From Xanthomonas vasicola (GTDB lineage: Bacteria; Pseudomonadota; Gammaproteobacteria; Xanthomonadales; Xanthomonadaceae): a stretch of DNA of 41,214 nt. The stretch covers positions 1 through 41,214 of the forward strand of contig NZ_JSBW02000008.1 of assembly GCF_000772705.2 (NCBI RefSeq), in the 5' to 3' direction. Each line of letters opens with the position of its first letter. Positions within the stretch are counted from its first letter, which is position 1. The translations under genes were made by a program, and so were the position numbers. The notes below the pieces were generated by a model. That model was not told where the DNA came from. It did not search any database and saw only the letters and a list, made by a program, of their open reading frames with translations. Below are positions 31,764-40,803 of the stretch, one piece after another.

Positions 31764-34400
31764 ATGTCGATACTGCAGGAAATACTGGGCTGGACCCAGG
31801 GGCTGGCCACATGGCAAAGCGACGCGGTCGCACGTTTGTTGGCCAAGCAGACGCTGACAGTTGAGGATCAGGACGATTTGTTCGCGCTGCTCAAGACGGC
31901 ATACGGCATCCCTGACCCCCAGAACCGCAAGCCCAAACCACTCACGGCCGATCAGATCCCCGTGCCCGTCAAGGCGACGACGCACGTTGAACTGCGCGCC
32001 ATGAAGAACATGCGCCACGTCAACGCGATCGCGGAGCACCAGCATCTGCCATTCGGCGCGGCGGGAATGACAGTCATCTACGGTGACAATGGCTCGGGGA
32101 AATCCGGGTACTCGCGCGTGCTCAAGCGGGCCTGCCGTGCACGCGACCAGGGAGAATCCATACATCCAAATGCCAATCTGCCGGTCGGCAAGGCTGGCGC
32201 TCCGGAGGCTGCCTTCGAGATTGCCGTAGACGGCGTTGCTAAGGATGCGCACTGGATCCATGGAAAGGCTGCGCCTCCCGAGTTGTCGTCATTCGCCATC
32301 TTCGATTCGCGCTGCGCGCGTGCCTACCTAGACAACGAAGACGACTTTTCCTACGTACCCTATGGGCTGGACGTGTTCGAAGGACTGGCGAAGATCTGCA
32401 AGCAGTTGAAGACTTCGATCGAAACCGAGCTTGCGCAGTTCGCGGCCGACCTCACGGCATTCGTGCCGTTGCAGGGCGACACGCTCGTCGGCAAGTTGAT
32501 CGCATCGCTGTCTGCCAAGACGACTACTGCTCAGGTCGATGCGCTTGCTACGCTCACACCTGAAGAACTGACCCAGCACGTCGCATTCGACAAGAGCCTG
32601 AAAGAGAACAACCCGAAGGAGAAAGCAATCCAGTTGCGCCTGCGCGCTCGTCGCGTGTCGGCCATCGCGACGAATGCCACGAACAAGGGGGCGCTGGTGG
32701 ATTCAGTGGTCGCCGCCAAGCTGCGCGACCTGGCGGACAGTTACCGCACGGCGCAGGCGGCAGCCGCGCTCGCGGCGAAGCAGTTTAAGGAAGGCGAGAA
32801 CCTGCTGCCAGGCACCGGCGGCGAGGTCTGGCGTGAACTCTTCGATGCTGCCCGCAAGTTCGCGGTCGAGTCTCACCCGGATAATGCGTTCCCCGATCTG
32901 GGCGCTGAAGCACCCTGCCCACTGTGTCAGCAACCTCTCGGCGAAGGCGCGGCTCGCATGCTGCGCTTCGAGTCCTTCATCCAGCAGGAGGCCGAGAAAA
33001 CATCCCAGGCGCGCCGTACAGCGCTGTACGCCGAATACAAGCCGTTCATCGCGCATGTCATGACGTTGAGTCTTGACGATGTGACCCATAGCGAAATCGA
33101 AGTCCTGGATCCACAGCTTGCCGCTGACGCCAAAGCATTCGAGACATTGTTGACTGCTCGCCAGGAAGCCATCAAGGCAGCGGTGCTGTCGCACAAGTGG
33201 GACGGCATCGATCAGCCCTTGGTCACCCCGGCTGCGCGGCTCCAGGCGCTGGCCGACAAGCTGCACACCGAGGCCGAGACGTTGGAGAAAGCGTCGGATG
33301 AGAAGGCGCGCGCGGCACTTCAAAAGCAGTTTGGCGAACTCGATGCGCGTGTACGGCTGAGCCAGGTCAAGGACGCCGTGGTCACAGCGGTCGAAAAACT
33401 CAACCATCAGGCGAAACTCGCGAAGTGTCTTTCGGCCGTCAAGACCAACGCCATCTCGCTGAAGGCCTCGGAGTTGGCGGAAAAGGTGGTTTCCAAGGAA
33501 CTGGCCGAAGCATTGAACCGCGAATTCAAGGCGTTGGGTGTCGGTACGCTGCGTGTTTCGCTTCAGAGTCGTGCCGACAGAGGCAAGGCCCTGCACAAGC
33601 TCAAACTCGAACTACCGCAGAGCCGAAGCCCCGGCGACATCTTGAGCGAGGGCGAGCAACGCGCTGTGGCAATCGCTGCCTTCCTGGCCGAAGTCGGACT
33701 GAGCGGCAGCAAGGGCGGCATCGTGTTCGACGATCCGGTGTCTTCACTCGATCATCGTCGGCGGGAACGCGTGGCAAAGCGCTTGGCCGTCGAAGCTGCG
33801 CAGCGCCAAGTGATCGTTTTCACGCACGACATCTATTTCCTTTGTCTTCTCGCAGAGGAGGCAAAGCTGGCCGGTACGCCGATTGCCACGCAGAGCTTGA
33901 CTCGACGTGCTGAGGGATTCGGGGTTGCCGATCCGGAGCTGCCGTTTGAAGGAAAGAATGTCAGCAAGCGGATCGGCGTTTTGAAGGTTCAGCACCAGGC
34001 CATCGTCAAACTACACAAGGACGGCGAAGAGCAAGAACACCGGAGGCAGACCGTCGATGCATATTTTCGGTTGCGCATGGCGTGGGAGCGCGCCGTCGAG
34101 GAGGTGCTGCTGCGCGGAGTCATCCTGCGTTTCCGCAAAGGCGTGGAAACGCAGCGACTGGCAGGTGTCGTCGTCGAAGACGGTGATTACGCGCAAGTGA
34201 ACGCAGGCATGACGAAGTGCTCGAACTACGCGCATGACAAGGCACTTCTGGGGGGTGTTGCCATCCCTGACCCCGACGAACTGCTCGTCGACATCATGGC
34301 GCTGGAAACGTGGCGCGTGCAGATTGATAAACGCAGCGTTGAGATATCCAAGAATCGCAAGGTTGCTCCGGTCGTTGCGCCGCCTGCGTATGCCGTTTAG
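31764..34400 (+). CDS. RloC/PrrC-like ATPase-nuclease, probable anti-phage gene
   Basis: An 878-residue SMC/ABC-type ATPase. Walker A is GDNGSGKS (107-114). A zinc-hook-like CPLC is at 385-388 in a coiled-coil region. The ABC signature LSEGEQ is at 627-632 and Walker B IVFDDPVSSLD (D656, D657) follows, with a switch histidine in VFTHD. The C-terminal ~130 residues carry R771-x3-E775 and H824 (SNYAHD), the R-E-H pattern of the PrrC/RloC anticodon nucleases. Such enzymes cut tRNA after DNA damage or phage attack, arresting the infected cell. The start at 31764 was chosen for the GGAGGAG 7 nt upstream. It is on the plus strand next to the ICE attachment site, a usual place for defence cargo. Nuclease activity is inferred. 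Confidence 0.78.
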   Translation: MSILQEILGWTQGLATWQSDAVARLLAKQTLTVEDQDDLFALLKTAYGIPDPQNRKPKPLTADQIPVPVKATTHVELRAMKNMRHVNAIAEHQHLPFGAAGMTVIYGDNGSGKSGYSRVLKRACRARDQGESIHPNANLPVGKAGAPEAAFEIAVDGVAKDAHWIHGKAAPPELSSFAIFDSRCARAYLDNEDDFSYVPYGLDVFEGLAKICKQLKTSIETELAQFAADLTAFVPLQGDTLVGKLIASLSAKTTTAQVDALATLTPEELTQHVAFDKSLKENNPKEKAIQLRLRARRVSAIATNATNKGALVDSVVAAKLRDLADSYRTAQAAAALAAKQFKEGENLLPGTGGEVWRELFDAARKFAVESHPDNAFPDLGAEAPCPLCQQPLGEGAARMLRFESFIQQEAEKTSQARRTALYAEYKPFIAHVMTLSLDDVTHSEIEVLDPQLAADAKAFETLLTARQEAIKAAVLSHKWDGIDQPLVTPAARLQALADKLHTEAETLEKASDEKARAALQKQFGELDARVRLSQVKDAVVTAVEKLNHQAKLAKCLSAVKTNAISLKASELAEKVVSKELAEALNREFKALGVGTLRVSLQSRADRGKALHKLKLELPQSRSPGDILSEGEQRAVAIAAFLAEVGLSGSKGGIVFDDPVSSLDHRRRERVAKRLAVEAAQRQVIVFTHDIYFLCLLAEEAKLAGTPIATQSLTRRAEGFGVADPELPFEGKNVSKRIGVLKVQHQAIVKLHKDGEEQEHRRQTVDAYFRLRMAWERAVEEVLLRGVILRFRKGVETQRLAGVVVEDGDYAQVNAGMTKCSNYAHDKALLGGVAIPDPDELLVDIMALETWRVQIDKRSVEISKNRKVAPVVAPPAYAV

Positions 34401-34620
34401 ATTTTCTGCGCCACAAGCGGCCACGCTGCCGGCGCAGGACGGGCTCAAGACCTTGCAGGCCAGCCTGAAGGCGACGCAGCGCGGCCGGTCAGCTCAAGGG
34501 CGGCGACGGCCAGGCCCCGTGCTGGAGCCGCCCGGCGCTGCTGGTTCGTGCAAACGGCGTTACTGTAGTGGCCTGTGGCAGGGGACTGTGCTCTGCGTCC
34601 GTTGCGACGACGCGGATGGC
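34401..34620. other. Non-coding ICE end, inner part
   Basis: About 220 GC-rich bases between the RloC-like gene and the outward promoter. No gene, tRNA or repeat is recognised here. Confidence 0.5.
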
Positions 34621-34648
34621 AGTCCTTGAACCTTGATGGAAGTCCTTG
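34621..34648 (+). repeat. Direct repeat AGTCCTTG upstream of the outward promoter
   Basis: AGTCCTTG occurs at 34621-34628 and 34641-34648, 20 bp apart (about two helical turns), just upstream of the -35 box at 34660. The spacing suits a dimeric activator site. Confidence 0.55.
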
Positions 34649-34659
34649 GACGAATTTTG

Positions 34660-34688
34660 TTGCATAGGGCGAAAAACAAGGCTAGAAT
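34660..34688 (+). promoter_or_regulatory. Outward sigma70 promoter at the ICE end (Pcirc-like)
   Basis: -35 TTGCAT (34660-34665), 17 bp spacer, -10 TAGAAT (34683-34688), reading toward the attachment site 70 nt further on. In ICEclc an outward promoter at this end (Pcirc) drives the integrase gene once the element circularises. Here it would also read into tRNA-Cys while integrated. Confidence 0.65.
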
Positions 34689-34756
34689 TCAGGCCTTCGC
34701 TAAGCACCGAGGCGAAGAAAGTAATTGGGAATCAACGACTTAGCGCTCTAAAGCAT

Positions 34757-34774
34757 GACTCGTTTCCCGCTCCA
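34757..34774 (+). other. ICE attachment site (attR)
   Basis: GACTCGTTTCCCGCTCCA matches 17 of 18 bases of the 3' end of tRNA-Gly (GTCTCGTTTCCCGCTCCA, 35058-35075), the site used by ICEclc-type integrases. There is no tRNA body upstream of it, only ICE DNA, so it is the end left by integration into a first tRNA-Gly gene whose intact copy should stand at the other ICE end outside the window. Confidence 0.88.
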
Positions 34775-34843
34775 GATGTAGACAAGGCCCCGTGTCAGGG
34801 GTCTCGTTGTTTCAAGGCAGGATGCCTTGGGTTTTGATGTTTC

Positions 34844-34917
34844 GGCCTGGTGGTAGAGTGGTTATGCAGCGGACTGCAAATCCGCGTACGCCGGTTCAAT
34901 TCCGGCCCAGGCCTCCA
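34844..34917 (+). tRNA. tRNA-Cys (GCA)
   Basis: 74 nt cloverleaf. Acceptor arms are GGCCTGG and CCAGGCC, the anticodon loop holds GCA (GGACTGCAAATCC), the T arm has GGTTCAATTCC, and CCA is encoded. It lies 69 nt after the ICE end. Confidence 0.96.
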
Positions 34918-34999
34918 CATCGCATGCGCTGTTTTCTGCAGTCGGGAACGACAGTAGGGCTAGCGCAACGAAGTGACAAGCTGTACAATTTTGCTCCAC

Positions 35000-35075
<76 letters not shown>

Positions 35076-35081
35076 AATTCG

Positions 35082-35115
35082 AACCCTGGATATCACGCGA
35101 TATCCAGGGTTTTTA
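35082..35115 (+). terminator. Intrinsic terminator of the tRNA operon
   Basis: AACCCTGGATATC-ACGC-GATATCCAGGGTT, a 13 bp perfect stem followed by TTTTA, 6 nt after tRNA-Gly. Confidence 0.95.
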
Positions 35116-35447
35116 GTTGCAGCGTATGTTGGTCGGGGACGTTTGTGTCGTGAGTGTCTGCTGCGAATACCGAGCATGATGCCAAGGTGTCCGCTGGTGA
35201 ATGCTCATTCCAGTGCGTATACATGCACCCACTACTCAAGCGCTTTGAAGGAATGCGGGTAGATGGCCGCGTTGAGACAAATCGCGTAAGCGAGGTTGAG
35301 CCCGCGTGGTTATCGACGACGCAATCTGGCGACAGGCAACTATCAACCGGCTGCACGATGCGAATGATCGTGCATCGAAATACGCAAGAAGTCGCGCGGC
35401 TCGAAGGCCACTGCAGCGTACGCTGACTTTGTTGCCTCATAAAAGTG
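35116..35447. other. Intergenic, nothing recognised
   Basis: About 330 bases between the tRNA terminator and tRNA-Leu. A 90-codon plus-strand frame exists (35154-35426) but has no ribosome site or known relative and is not called. Confidence 0.5.
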
Positions 35448-35531
35448 TGCCCGGGGCGGGGGTCGAACCCGCATAGCCTCACAGCTGAGGGATTTTAAGT
35501 CCCTTGCGTCTACCAATTTCGCCACCCGGGC
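35448..35531 (-). tRNA. tRNA-Leu (TAA)
   Basis: 84 nt class II tRNA on the minus strand. It starts GCCCGGGTGGCGAAATTGG, has anticodon TAA in ACTTAAAATC, a variable arm, T arm GGGTTCGACCC, and acceptor end CCCGGGC plus A. CCA is not encoded, unlike the two tRNAs above. Confidence 0.95.
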
Positions 35532-35670
35532 ATTGCGATAGCGTGCCTGATTGCGCGGCGATTGTGAATCTTTGTGGCGGACTTCCTGCACTGACTGGCT
35601 CCCTGCGGCCTGCGTTATGCTGCCGCCGCACAGCGCGCCGCCACCGGCTGCGTACCATTCAAGGAACCGC

Positions 35671-36963
35671 ATGTCCGGCCAAACGCTTCTCGCACCGCCA
35701 CCAGGGCGCATCGCCGTCATCGGCTTAGGCTATGTCGGCCTGCCGCTCGCGGTTGCATTCGGAGAGCAGCGCGACACCCTGGGCTTCGACATCGATGCGC
35801 AGCGTGTAGCGCAATTGCGCGATGGCCACGATGCCACGCTGGAACTGGACGATACCGAGTTGGCTGCGGCAACGCAGCTGCGCTACACCGCAGATGCGAC
35901 CGATCTGGCCACGTGCAGCATTTTCATCGTGACTGTGCCGACGCCGATCGACAGCTTCGAGCAACCGGATCTGGAGCCGTTGCGCAGCGCCACTGCCTTG
36001 ATCGCCGCTGCACTCAAGCCCTGCGATCTGGTGATCTACGAATCCACGGTCTACCCGGGAACCACCGAAGAAGTCTGCGTACCCTTGCTCGAAGCAGCCT
36101 CCGGGCTGCGCTTCAACCACGATTTCTTCTGCGGCTATAGCCCCGAGCGCGTCAATCCCGGTGATCGCCAGCGGCGTCTGCGCGATATCCGCAAGATCAC
36201 CTCTGGCTCGACCCCCGAGGCAGCTGATGCGGTCGATGCGCTGTACACCAGCATCATTACCGCTGGCACCTGGCGCGCCCCGTCGATGCGCGTGGCCGAA
36301 GCGGCAAAGGTGGTCGAGAACATCCAGCGCGACGTCAATATCGCGCTGGTGAACGAACTGGCGTTGATCTTCGACAAGCTGGGAATCGACACGCTCGATG
36401 TGCTTGAAGCCGCAGGAACCAAATGGAATTTCCTGCCGTTTCGTCCCGGCCTGGTCGGTGGGCATTGCATCGGGGTGGATCCGTATTACCTGATGCACAA
36501 ATCCGAAAGCGTGGGCTATCACCCGGACCTGATCCACACCGCGCGGCAGGTCAACAACCGTGTCGGCCGCCATGTGGCCGAGCGCGTCTGCGGCATGCTA
36601 GCCATGCAGGGCGTCCCGCTCGCGCAGGCGAGGGTGCTGGTGCTCGGCGCTACCTTCAAGGAGAACTGCCCGGATCTACGCAACAGCCGCGCCCTGGAGT
36701 TGGTACAGCTGCTGCAGGCGGCGGGTATGCAAGTGGACACCTGCGACCCCTGGGCAGAGCCGGCGGAGGCGCTGCAGCATGGCGGTGTGCAGCTCTGCGA
36801 GACGCCCGAAGACGGCGCCTACGACGCCGTGGTACTGGCAGTGGCGCATGCGCAGTATCGCGACTACGACGTCGCGCGGATTGCCGCGCTCGGCAAACCC
36901 GGCGCGGTGGTCTATGACGTCAAATCGGTGTGGCCGCGTGCGGCGGTCAGCGATCGTCTGTAG
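35671..36963 (+). CDS. Nucleotide-sugar (UDP-HexNAc-type) dehydrogenase
   Basis: A 430-residue UDP-sugar 6-dehydrogenase of the TviB/WbpO/WbpA group, oxidising a UDP-hexose or UDP-HexNAc to the uronic acid for surface polysaccharide. The N-terminal Rossmann motif is GLGYVG (18-23). The central domain has EAAKVVENIQRDVNIALVNE. The catalytic cysteine is C266 in GGHCIGVDPYYL. The C-terminal domain has VLGATFKENCPDLRNS. The ATG at 35671 has AAGGAA 5 nt upstream. Its 3' end overlaps the convergent flavoprotein gene by 17 nt. The exact substrate cannot be read from sequence; GlcNAc- or GalNAc-type is likely because of the TviB-like motifs. Confidence 0.88.
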   Translation: MSGQTLLAPPPGRIAVIGLGYVGLPLAVAFGEQRDTLGFDIDAQRVAQLRDGHDATLELDDTELAAATQLRYTADATDLATCSIFIVTVPTPIDSFEQPDLEPLRSATALIAAALKPCDLVIYESTVYPGTTEEVCVPLLEAASGLRFNHDFFCGYSPERVNPGDRQRRLRDIRKITSGSTPEAADAVDALYTSIITAGTWRAPSMRVAEAAKVVENIQRDVNIALVNELALIFDKLGIDTLDVLEAAGTKWNFLPFRPGLVGGHCIGVDPYYLMHKSESVGYHPDLIHTARQVNNRVGRHVAERVCGMLAMQGVPLAQARVLVLGATFKENCPDLRNSRALELVQLLQAAGMQVDTCDPWAEPAEALQHGGVQLCETPEDGAYDAVVLAVAHAQYRDYDVARIAALGKPGAVVYDVKSVWPRAAVSDRL

Positions 36964-38206
36964 CGCGTCCATCCTGCTGTAACCACTGCACCGCGCCACG
37001 CGCAGCGCGTAAGCCGCTGGCGAAACAGGCAGTGAGCAGGTAGCCGCCGGTCGGCGCTTCCCAATCGAGCATTTCGCCAGCGCAAAACACGCCAGGTTGC
37101 GCGAGTGCCATCAGCTGATCGTCCAGCGCTTCCAACCGCACGCCGCCTGCCGAACTGATCGCTTCGGCAATCGGGCGCGTTCGCAACAAGCGCAGCGGCA
37201 ACTGCTTGAGCGTGCGTGCGACCAATGCAACATCGTCGCCCGCCTGCTTGCCGAGATGTTCGTAGAGCAGGGCGGCCTTGACGCCATCAATGCCGACCTG
37301 GCGACGCAAATTCTCGCTGAAAGTGCGTCCCTTGCGTGGCTGGCTTAGTTCGGTGTGCACACGCTCAAGTGAGCGACCGGGAATCAGATCTAGCACGAGT
37401 TCGGCAACGCCATGCGCTTCGATCTGCTCGCGCAGGTCCGCGGCCATGGCGTAAATCAGGCTGCCCTCGATGCCGTTCGCGGTCGCCACGCATTCGCCCT
37501 GCAATGCATGCTGCAAGCCATTGCGGTCTTGCCAGTGTGCAACGACTGGCTTGAGCGGAGCACCTGCATGACGCTGCACGAAGTGCGCACTCCACTCGAT
37601 ATCGAATCCACAATTGGCCGACACCAGGGGCGCAACCGCGATGCCGTGTTGCTGCAATGCAGCCTGCCACTGACCATCGGAACCCAGCTGCGGCCAGCTG
37701 CCACCTCCCAGCGCCAACACGGCGGCATCTGCGTTGCGCTCGACCGCGCCGGTGGGTGTATCGAAACGGAATGCGCCGTTCTCGCTCCAGCCCAACCAAC
37801 GGTGCTGCACATGAAATACGACGCCCTGTTCCTTGAGCCGACGCACCCAACCGCGCAGCAAGGGCGCCGCCTTGCGGTCCATCGGAAAGACACGGCCGGA
37901 GCTGCCGACGTAGGTGTCAACCCCCAGCCCGCGTGCCCAGTCGCGCAGCGCCTCTGCGTTGAACTCTTGCAACCATGCTGCAACCGGCTGCTGGCGCTCG
38001 CGATAGCGTTGTGCAAACAGCGGCATCGGATCGGAATGGGTGAGGTTCAAACCGCCTTTGCCGGCGATCAGAAACTTGCGCCCCACCGAGCCCTTGGCCT
38101 CGTACAGATCCACTGCCAAGCCTGCAGCACAGGCCACTTCTGCCGCCATCAAACCGGCCGGCCCGCCGCCGATCACGGCTAGCCGCCGCATGTTCGAACC
38201 CGTCAT
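36947..38206 (-). CDS. HI0933/BaiN-type FAD flavoprotein (TIGR03862)
   Basis: A 419-residue putative oxidoreductase of the HI0933 family, PP_4765 subgroup. The FAD-binding GGGPAG motif lies near residues 13-18, with the family-specific GRKFLIAGKGGLNLTHS and, near the C-terminus, AGEMLDWEAPTGGYLLTACF. It is cytoplasmic with unknown substrate. The start may be 38206 or the ATG five codons downstream (38191); neither has a clear ribosome site. It is convergent with the dehydrogenase and closely preceded by the FKBP gene (10 nt). Confidence 0.85.
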   Translation of the reverse strand: MTGSNMRRLAVIGGGPAGLMAAEVACAAGLAVDLYEAKGSVGRKFLIAGKGGLNLTHSDPMPLFAQRYRERQQPVAAWLQEFNAEALRDWARGLGVDTYVGSSGRVFPMDRKAAPLLRGWVRRLKEQGVVFHVQHRWLGWSENGAFRFDTPTGAVERNADAAVLALGGGSWPQLGSDGQWQAALQQHGIAVAPLVSANCGFDIEWSAHFVQRHAGAPLKPVVAHWQDRNGLQHALQGECVATANGIEGSLIYAMAADLREQIEAHGVAELVLDLIPGRSLERVHTELSQPRKGRTFSENLRRQVGIDGVKAALLYEHLGKQAGDDVALVARTLKQLPLRLLRTRPIAEAISSAGGVRLEALDDQLMALAQPGVFCAGEMLDWEAPTGGYLLTACFASGLRAARGAVQWLQQDGRATDDR

Positions 38207-38216
38207 CGTTCGGCAC

Positions 38217-38648
38217 TCAGCGCGGTTGCACGCCCAGCAATTCCACATCGAAGACCAACGAAGCACCGGGCGGAATCACACCGCCTGCGCCGTTATCGCC
38301 GTAACCGTAATCGGGCGGAATCATCAAGGTGCGCTTGCCGCCGACACGCATGCCGTCTACGCCATCGTCCCAGCCGCGGATGACCTGATGGTCGCCCAGC
38401 ACGAATTGGAACGGCTCGGCACGATCCAGCGAGCTGTCGAACTTCTTGCCATGTTTGTCGGCGGCTTTTTCGTCGTACAGCCAGCCGGTGTAGTGCACGG
38501 TGACCATCGCGCCCGGCGTTGCTACTGCGCCGGTCCCGACCGTGCGGTCGATCCGCTCGAAGCTGGCGATGGTGCCACCGGAGGGCGGCAGGGCGGGCGC
38601 GCAACTTGCGAGCAACAGGGCGGCACAGAGCGTCGACAGAAGGCGCAT
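38217..38648 (-). CDS. FKBP-type peptidyl-prolyl isomerase lipoprotein
   Basis: A 143-residue envelope chaperone that isomerises X-Pro bonds. The signal peptide ends in lipobox LLLASC (Cys about residue 16). The single FKBP domain shows [64 protein letters not shown] and FDVELLGV, i.e. all conserved active-site positions. The start at 38648 is preferred because it gives the tightest signal peptide; ATGs at 38660 and 38675 are alternatives. It probably shares a transcript with the flavoprotein gene. Confidence 0.92.
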   Translation of the reverse strand: MRLLSTLCAALLLASCAPALPPSGGTIASFERIDRTVGTGAVATPGAMVTVHYTGWLYDEKAADKHGKKFDSSLDRAEPFQFVLGDHQVIRGWDDGVDGMRVGGKRTLMIPPDYGYGDNGAGGVIPPGASLVFDVELLGVQPR

Positions 38649-38706
38649 GGCAGGGTCCATGAAGAAAGGCGGCATTATCGCACCTGGCTCCCGTTATCAT
38701 CGCGGC

Positions 38707-39072
38707 ATGGCCAAGCTGCTGCTCAATCTGCGCAATGTTCCCGACGACGAAGCCGACGAGGTGCGTGCACTGATGCGCGAGCAGGGGGTGCAGATCTATG
38801 AAACGCGCCCAAGCAATTGGGGAATTTCTGCCGGCGGTATCTGGCTCAGCGACGATGGCGACTATCCACGCGCCAAGGCCGCGATGGATACCTACCAGGC
38901 GCAACGCGGCGCAATTGCCCGCGCTCAGCGTCAGCAGGAGCTTGCAGCCGGCACCGCGGAGACCTTTGGTGCATTGCTGCGCAGGCGTCCGCTGTTTGTG
39001 CTCGTCACGCTGATCGGCATGTTGGTGGTCGCGTCGCTGGTGTTGCTGCCGTTTCTGCTCTTGCGCGGCTGA
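38707..39072 (+). CDS. DUF6164-like membrane protein
   Basis: A 121-residue protein with an N-terminal DUF2007-like domain (KLLLNLRNVPDDEADEVRAL, then GVQIYETRPSNWGISAGGIW) and one C-terminal transmembrane helix (about 98-119: LFVLVTLIGMLVVASLVLLP). It is probably anchored in the inner membrane with the domain in the cytoplasm. It is divergently placed from the FKBP gene with only about 58 nt between them, so the two promoters overlap. The function of the family is unknown. Confidence 0.82.
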   Translation: MAKLLLNLRNVPDDEADEVRALMREQGVQIYETRPSNWGISAGGIWLSDDGDYPRAKAAMDTYQAQRGAIARAQRQQELAAGTAETFGALLRRRPLFVLVTLIGMLVVASLVLLPFLLLRG

Positions 39073-39171
39073 ACGCGTGGCGTGATGTGGAGTGCACGGT
39101 TGCTGTTGCACCGGGTCGCACCTCCACGCACAGTGCTCGCTAGCGGCTGACTGCGCCTTTAAAATGTCGGC

Positions 39172-39933
39172 ATGATTACCAATACCGCTGCCTACGAGTT
39201 CGTCACCATCCAGGATCCGCAGACACTTGCGGTAAGTGTGCTCGCGCAAGCCGAGCAGCAGGCGCTGAAAGGGTCGGTGCTGATTGCCGAGGAGGGCATC
39301 AACCTGTTCCTGGCCGGCGATGCCGAGCAGATCAGCGCGTTTTACGCCTGGCTGCAGGCAGATGCGCGTTTTGCGCAGATGCGGATCAAGTATAGCGAGA
39401 GTGCGCATCAGCCGTTCGCACGGCTCAAGGTCAAGATCAAGCCGGAAATCATCAGCTTTCGGCGCGGCGATGCATCGCCACTGCAAGGTCGTGCGCCTTC
39501 GGTGACGCCTGCCGTGCTGCGCGAGTGGCTGCGGGAAGGGCAGGATGATCGCGGCCGCCCGTTGGTGCTGTTAGACACACGCAACGCGCAGGAAGTGGCG
39601 TACGGCACGTTCCAGGATGCGTTGACCCTACCCATCGACAAATTCACCGAGTTGCCTGGCGCGCTTGAACCACATCGTGCCGCGCTGGCCGATGCCACGG
39701 TGGTCAGCTTCTGCACCGGCGGCATTCGCTGCGAAAAGGCCGCGCTATGGATGCAGGCCGATGGCATGGACAACGTGCTGCAGTTAGAGGGCGGAATTCT
39801 GGGCTATTTCGAAGAGGTTGGTGGCGAAGGCTACGACGGCCGCTGCTTCGTCTTCGACGAACGCATTGCGCTGGATCCGGAATTGAGGCCCTTGGTGGAC
39901 GCCGAACGCCCCGTCGAAACAGGGAAAATCTGA
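39172..39933 (+). CDS. trhO: Rhodanese-domain protein, TrhO (YceA) family
   Basis: A 253-residue member of the UPF0176/TrhO family, which hydroxylates uridine 34 of tRNAs (5-hydroxyuridine) with molecular oxygen. The N-terminal acylphosphatase-like domain contains GSVLIAEEGINLFLAG. The rhodanese domain has LLDTRNAQEVAYGTF and the active-site loop FCTGGIRCEKAA (Cys about residue 181). It then has LEGGILGYFEEVGGEGYDGR, typical of the family. It is slightly shorter than E. coli YceA. The single gene has its own promoter region of about 100 bases upstream. Confidence 0.87.
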   Translation: MITNTAAYEFVTIQDPQTLAVSVLAQAEQQALKGSVLIAEEGINLFLAGDAEQISAFYAWLQADARFAQMRIKYSESAHQPFARLKVKIKPEIISFRRGDASPLQGRAPSVTPAVLREWLREGQDDRGRPLVLLDTRNAQEVAYGTFQDALTLPIDKFTELPGALEPHRAALADATVVSFCTGGIRCEKAALWMQADGMDNVLQLEGGILGYFEEVGGEGYDGRCFVFDERIALDPELRPLVDAERPVETGKI

Positions 39934-40155
39934 CCGAGCGCGACTGGGTTTCCCGATGCATCGGGCATGCGAGCGCCTGCATCATCAATACACGTCGCAG
40001 CATCGCGTACTGCGACATCGCGCTACGCGCACGTCACGCATGCTCTAGTGATGCTTTTGATGCTCTAACTCAAAAGTAATACGTCGCATCGAGCTTGCCC
40101 TGAATTATTCACGGAGATAGGCTGCACCAGCCAGCAGCTAGCGAGGACAACAAGG
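39934..40155. other. Intergenic, promoter of the response regulator gene
   Basis: About 220 bases without a gene. The segment near 40030-40090 is AT-richer and likely holds the promoter of the following regulator; AAGGA near 40150 lies just before its ATG. No operator is recognised. Confidence 0.5.
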
Positions 40156-40803
40156 ATGACAATCAGAGTTTTTCTGATCGACGATCATGCACTCGTGCGT
40201 ACCGGCATGAAGATGATTCTGTCCAAGGAAGTGGACGTCGATGTGGTGGGCGAGGCAGAAAGCGGTGAAGCCGCGCTGCCGCAGATTCGTCAGCTTAAGC
40301 CGGACATCGTGCTGTGCGACCTGCATTTGCCTGGTGTCAGCGGCCTGGAAATTACCGAGCGTATCGTCAAAGGCGATTACGGCACCCGCGTCATCATCGT
40401 CTCCGTGCTCGAAGACGGCCCGCTACCCAAGCGTCTGCTCGAAGCTGGTGCGTCCGGCTATGTGGGCAAGGGCGGCGACGCACACGAGCTGCTACGCGCG
40501 GTACGTGAAGTCGCCCTGGGGCGGCGCTATCTCGGCAATACGATCGCGCAGAACCTGGCGCTATCCAATCTGGAAGGTGGCGGTTCTCCGTTCGATGCGT
40601 TGTCGCCACGCGAACTGGAAGTGGCCTTGTTGCTGACCCAGGGCCTGCGCCAGGAAGACATCGCCAAGCGCTTGAACCTCAGCGCCAAGACCATCAATAC
40701 GCACAAAGCGCGCCTGTTTGAAAAGGTCGGCATCCAGGACAACATTGCGCTGGCACGGCTGGCCAACCAGTACGGTCTGACCGATCCCTCCAGGGTGTTG
40801 TGA
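40156..40803 (+). CDS. gacA: GacA/UvrY-type response regulator
   Basis: A 215-residue NarL/FixJ-family response regulator. The receiver domain (1-120) has acidic residues D9-D10, phospho-acceptor D55 in LCDLHLPGVSG, and the VSVLEDGPLPKRLLEAGASGYVGKG region with the conserved lysine. The LuxR-type helix-turn-helix (about 148-210) has LSPRELEVALLLTQGLRQED and LSAKTINTHKARLFEKVGIQ. In relatives it answers the GacS/BarA sensor kinase and switches on small RNAs that titrate RsmA/CsrA, controlling virulence and biofilm. In many gammaproteobacteria uvrC follows it; here about 280 bases and then an IS follow. Confidence 0.88.
   Translation: MTIRVFLIDDHALVRTGMKMILSKEVDVDVVGEAESGEAALPQIRQLKPDIVLCDLHLPGVSGLEITERIVKGDYGTRVIIVSVLEDGPLPKRLLEAGASGYVGKGGDAHELLRAVREVALGRRYLGNTIAQNLALSNLEGGGSPFDALSPRELEVALLLTQGLRQEDIAKRLNLSAKTINTHKARLFEKVGIQDNIALARLANQYGLTDPSRVL

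Noticed and set aside
35154..35426. A 90-codon plus-strand frame between tRNA-Gly and tRNA-Leu
   Set aside because: No ribosome site and no known motif; the composition looks like intergenic DNA.
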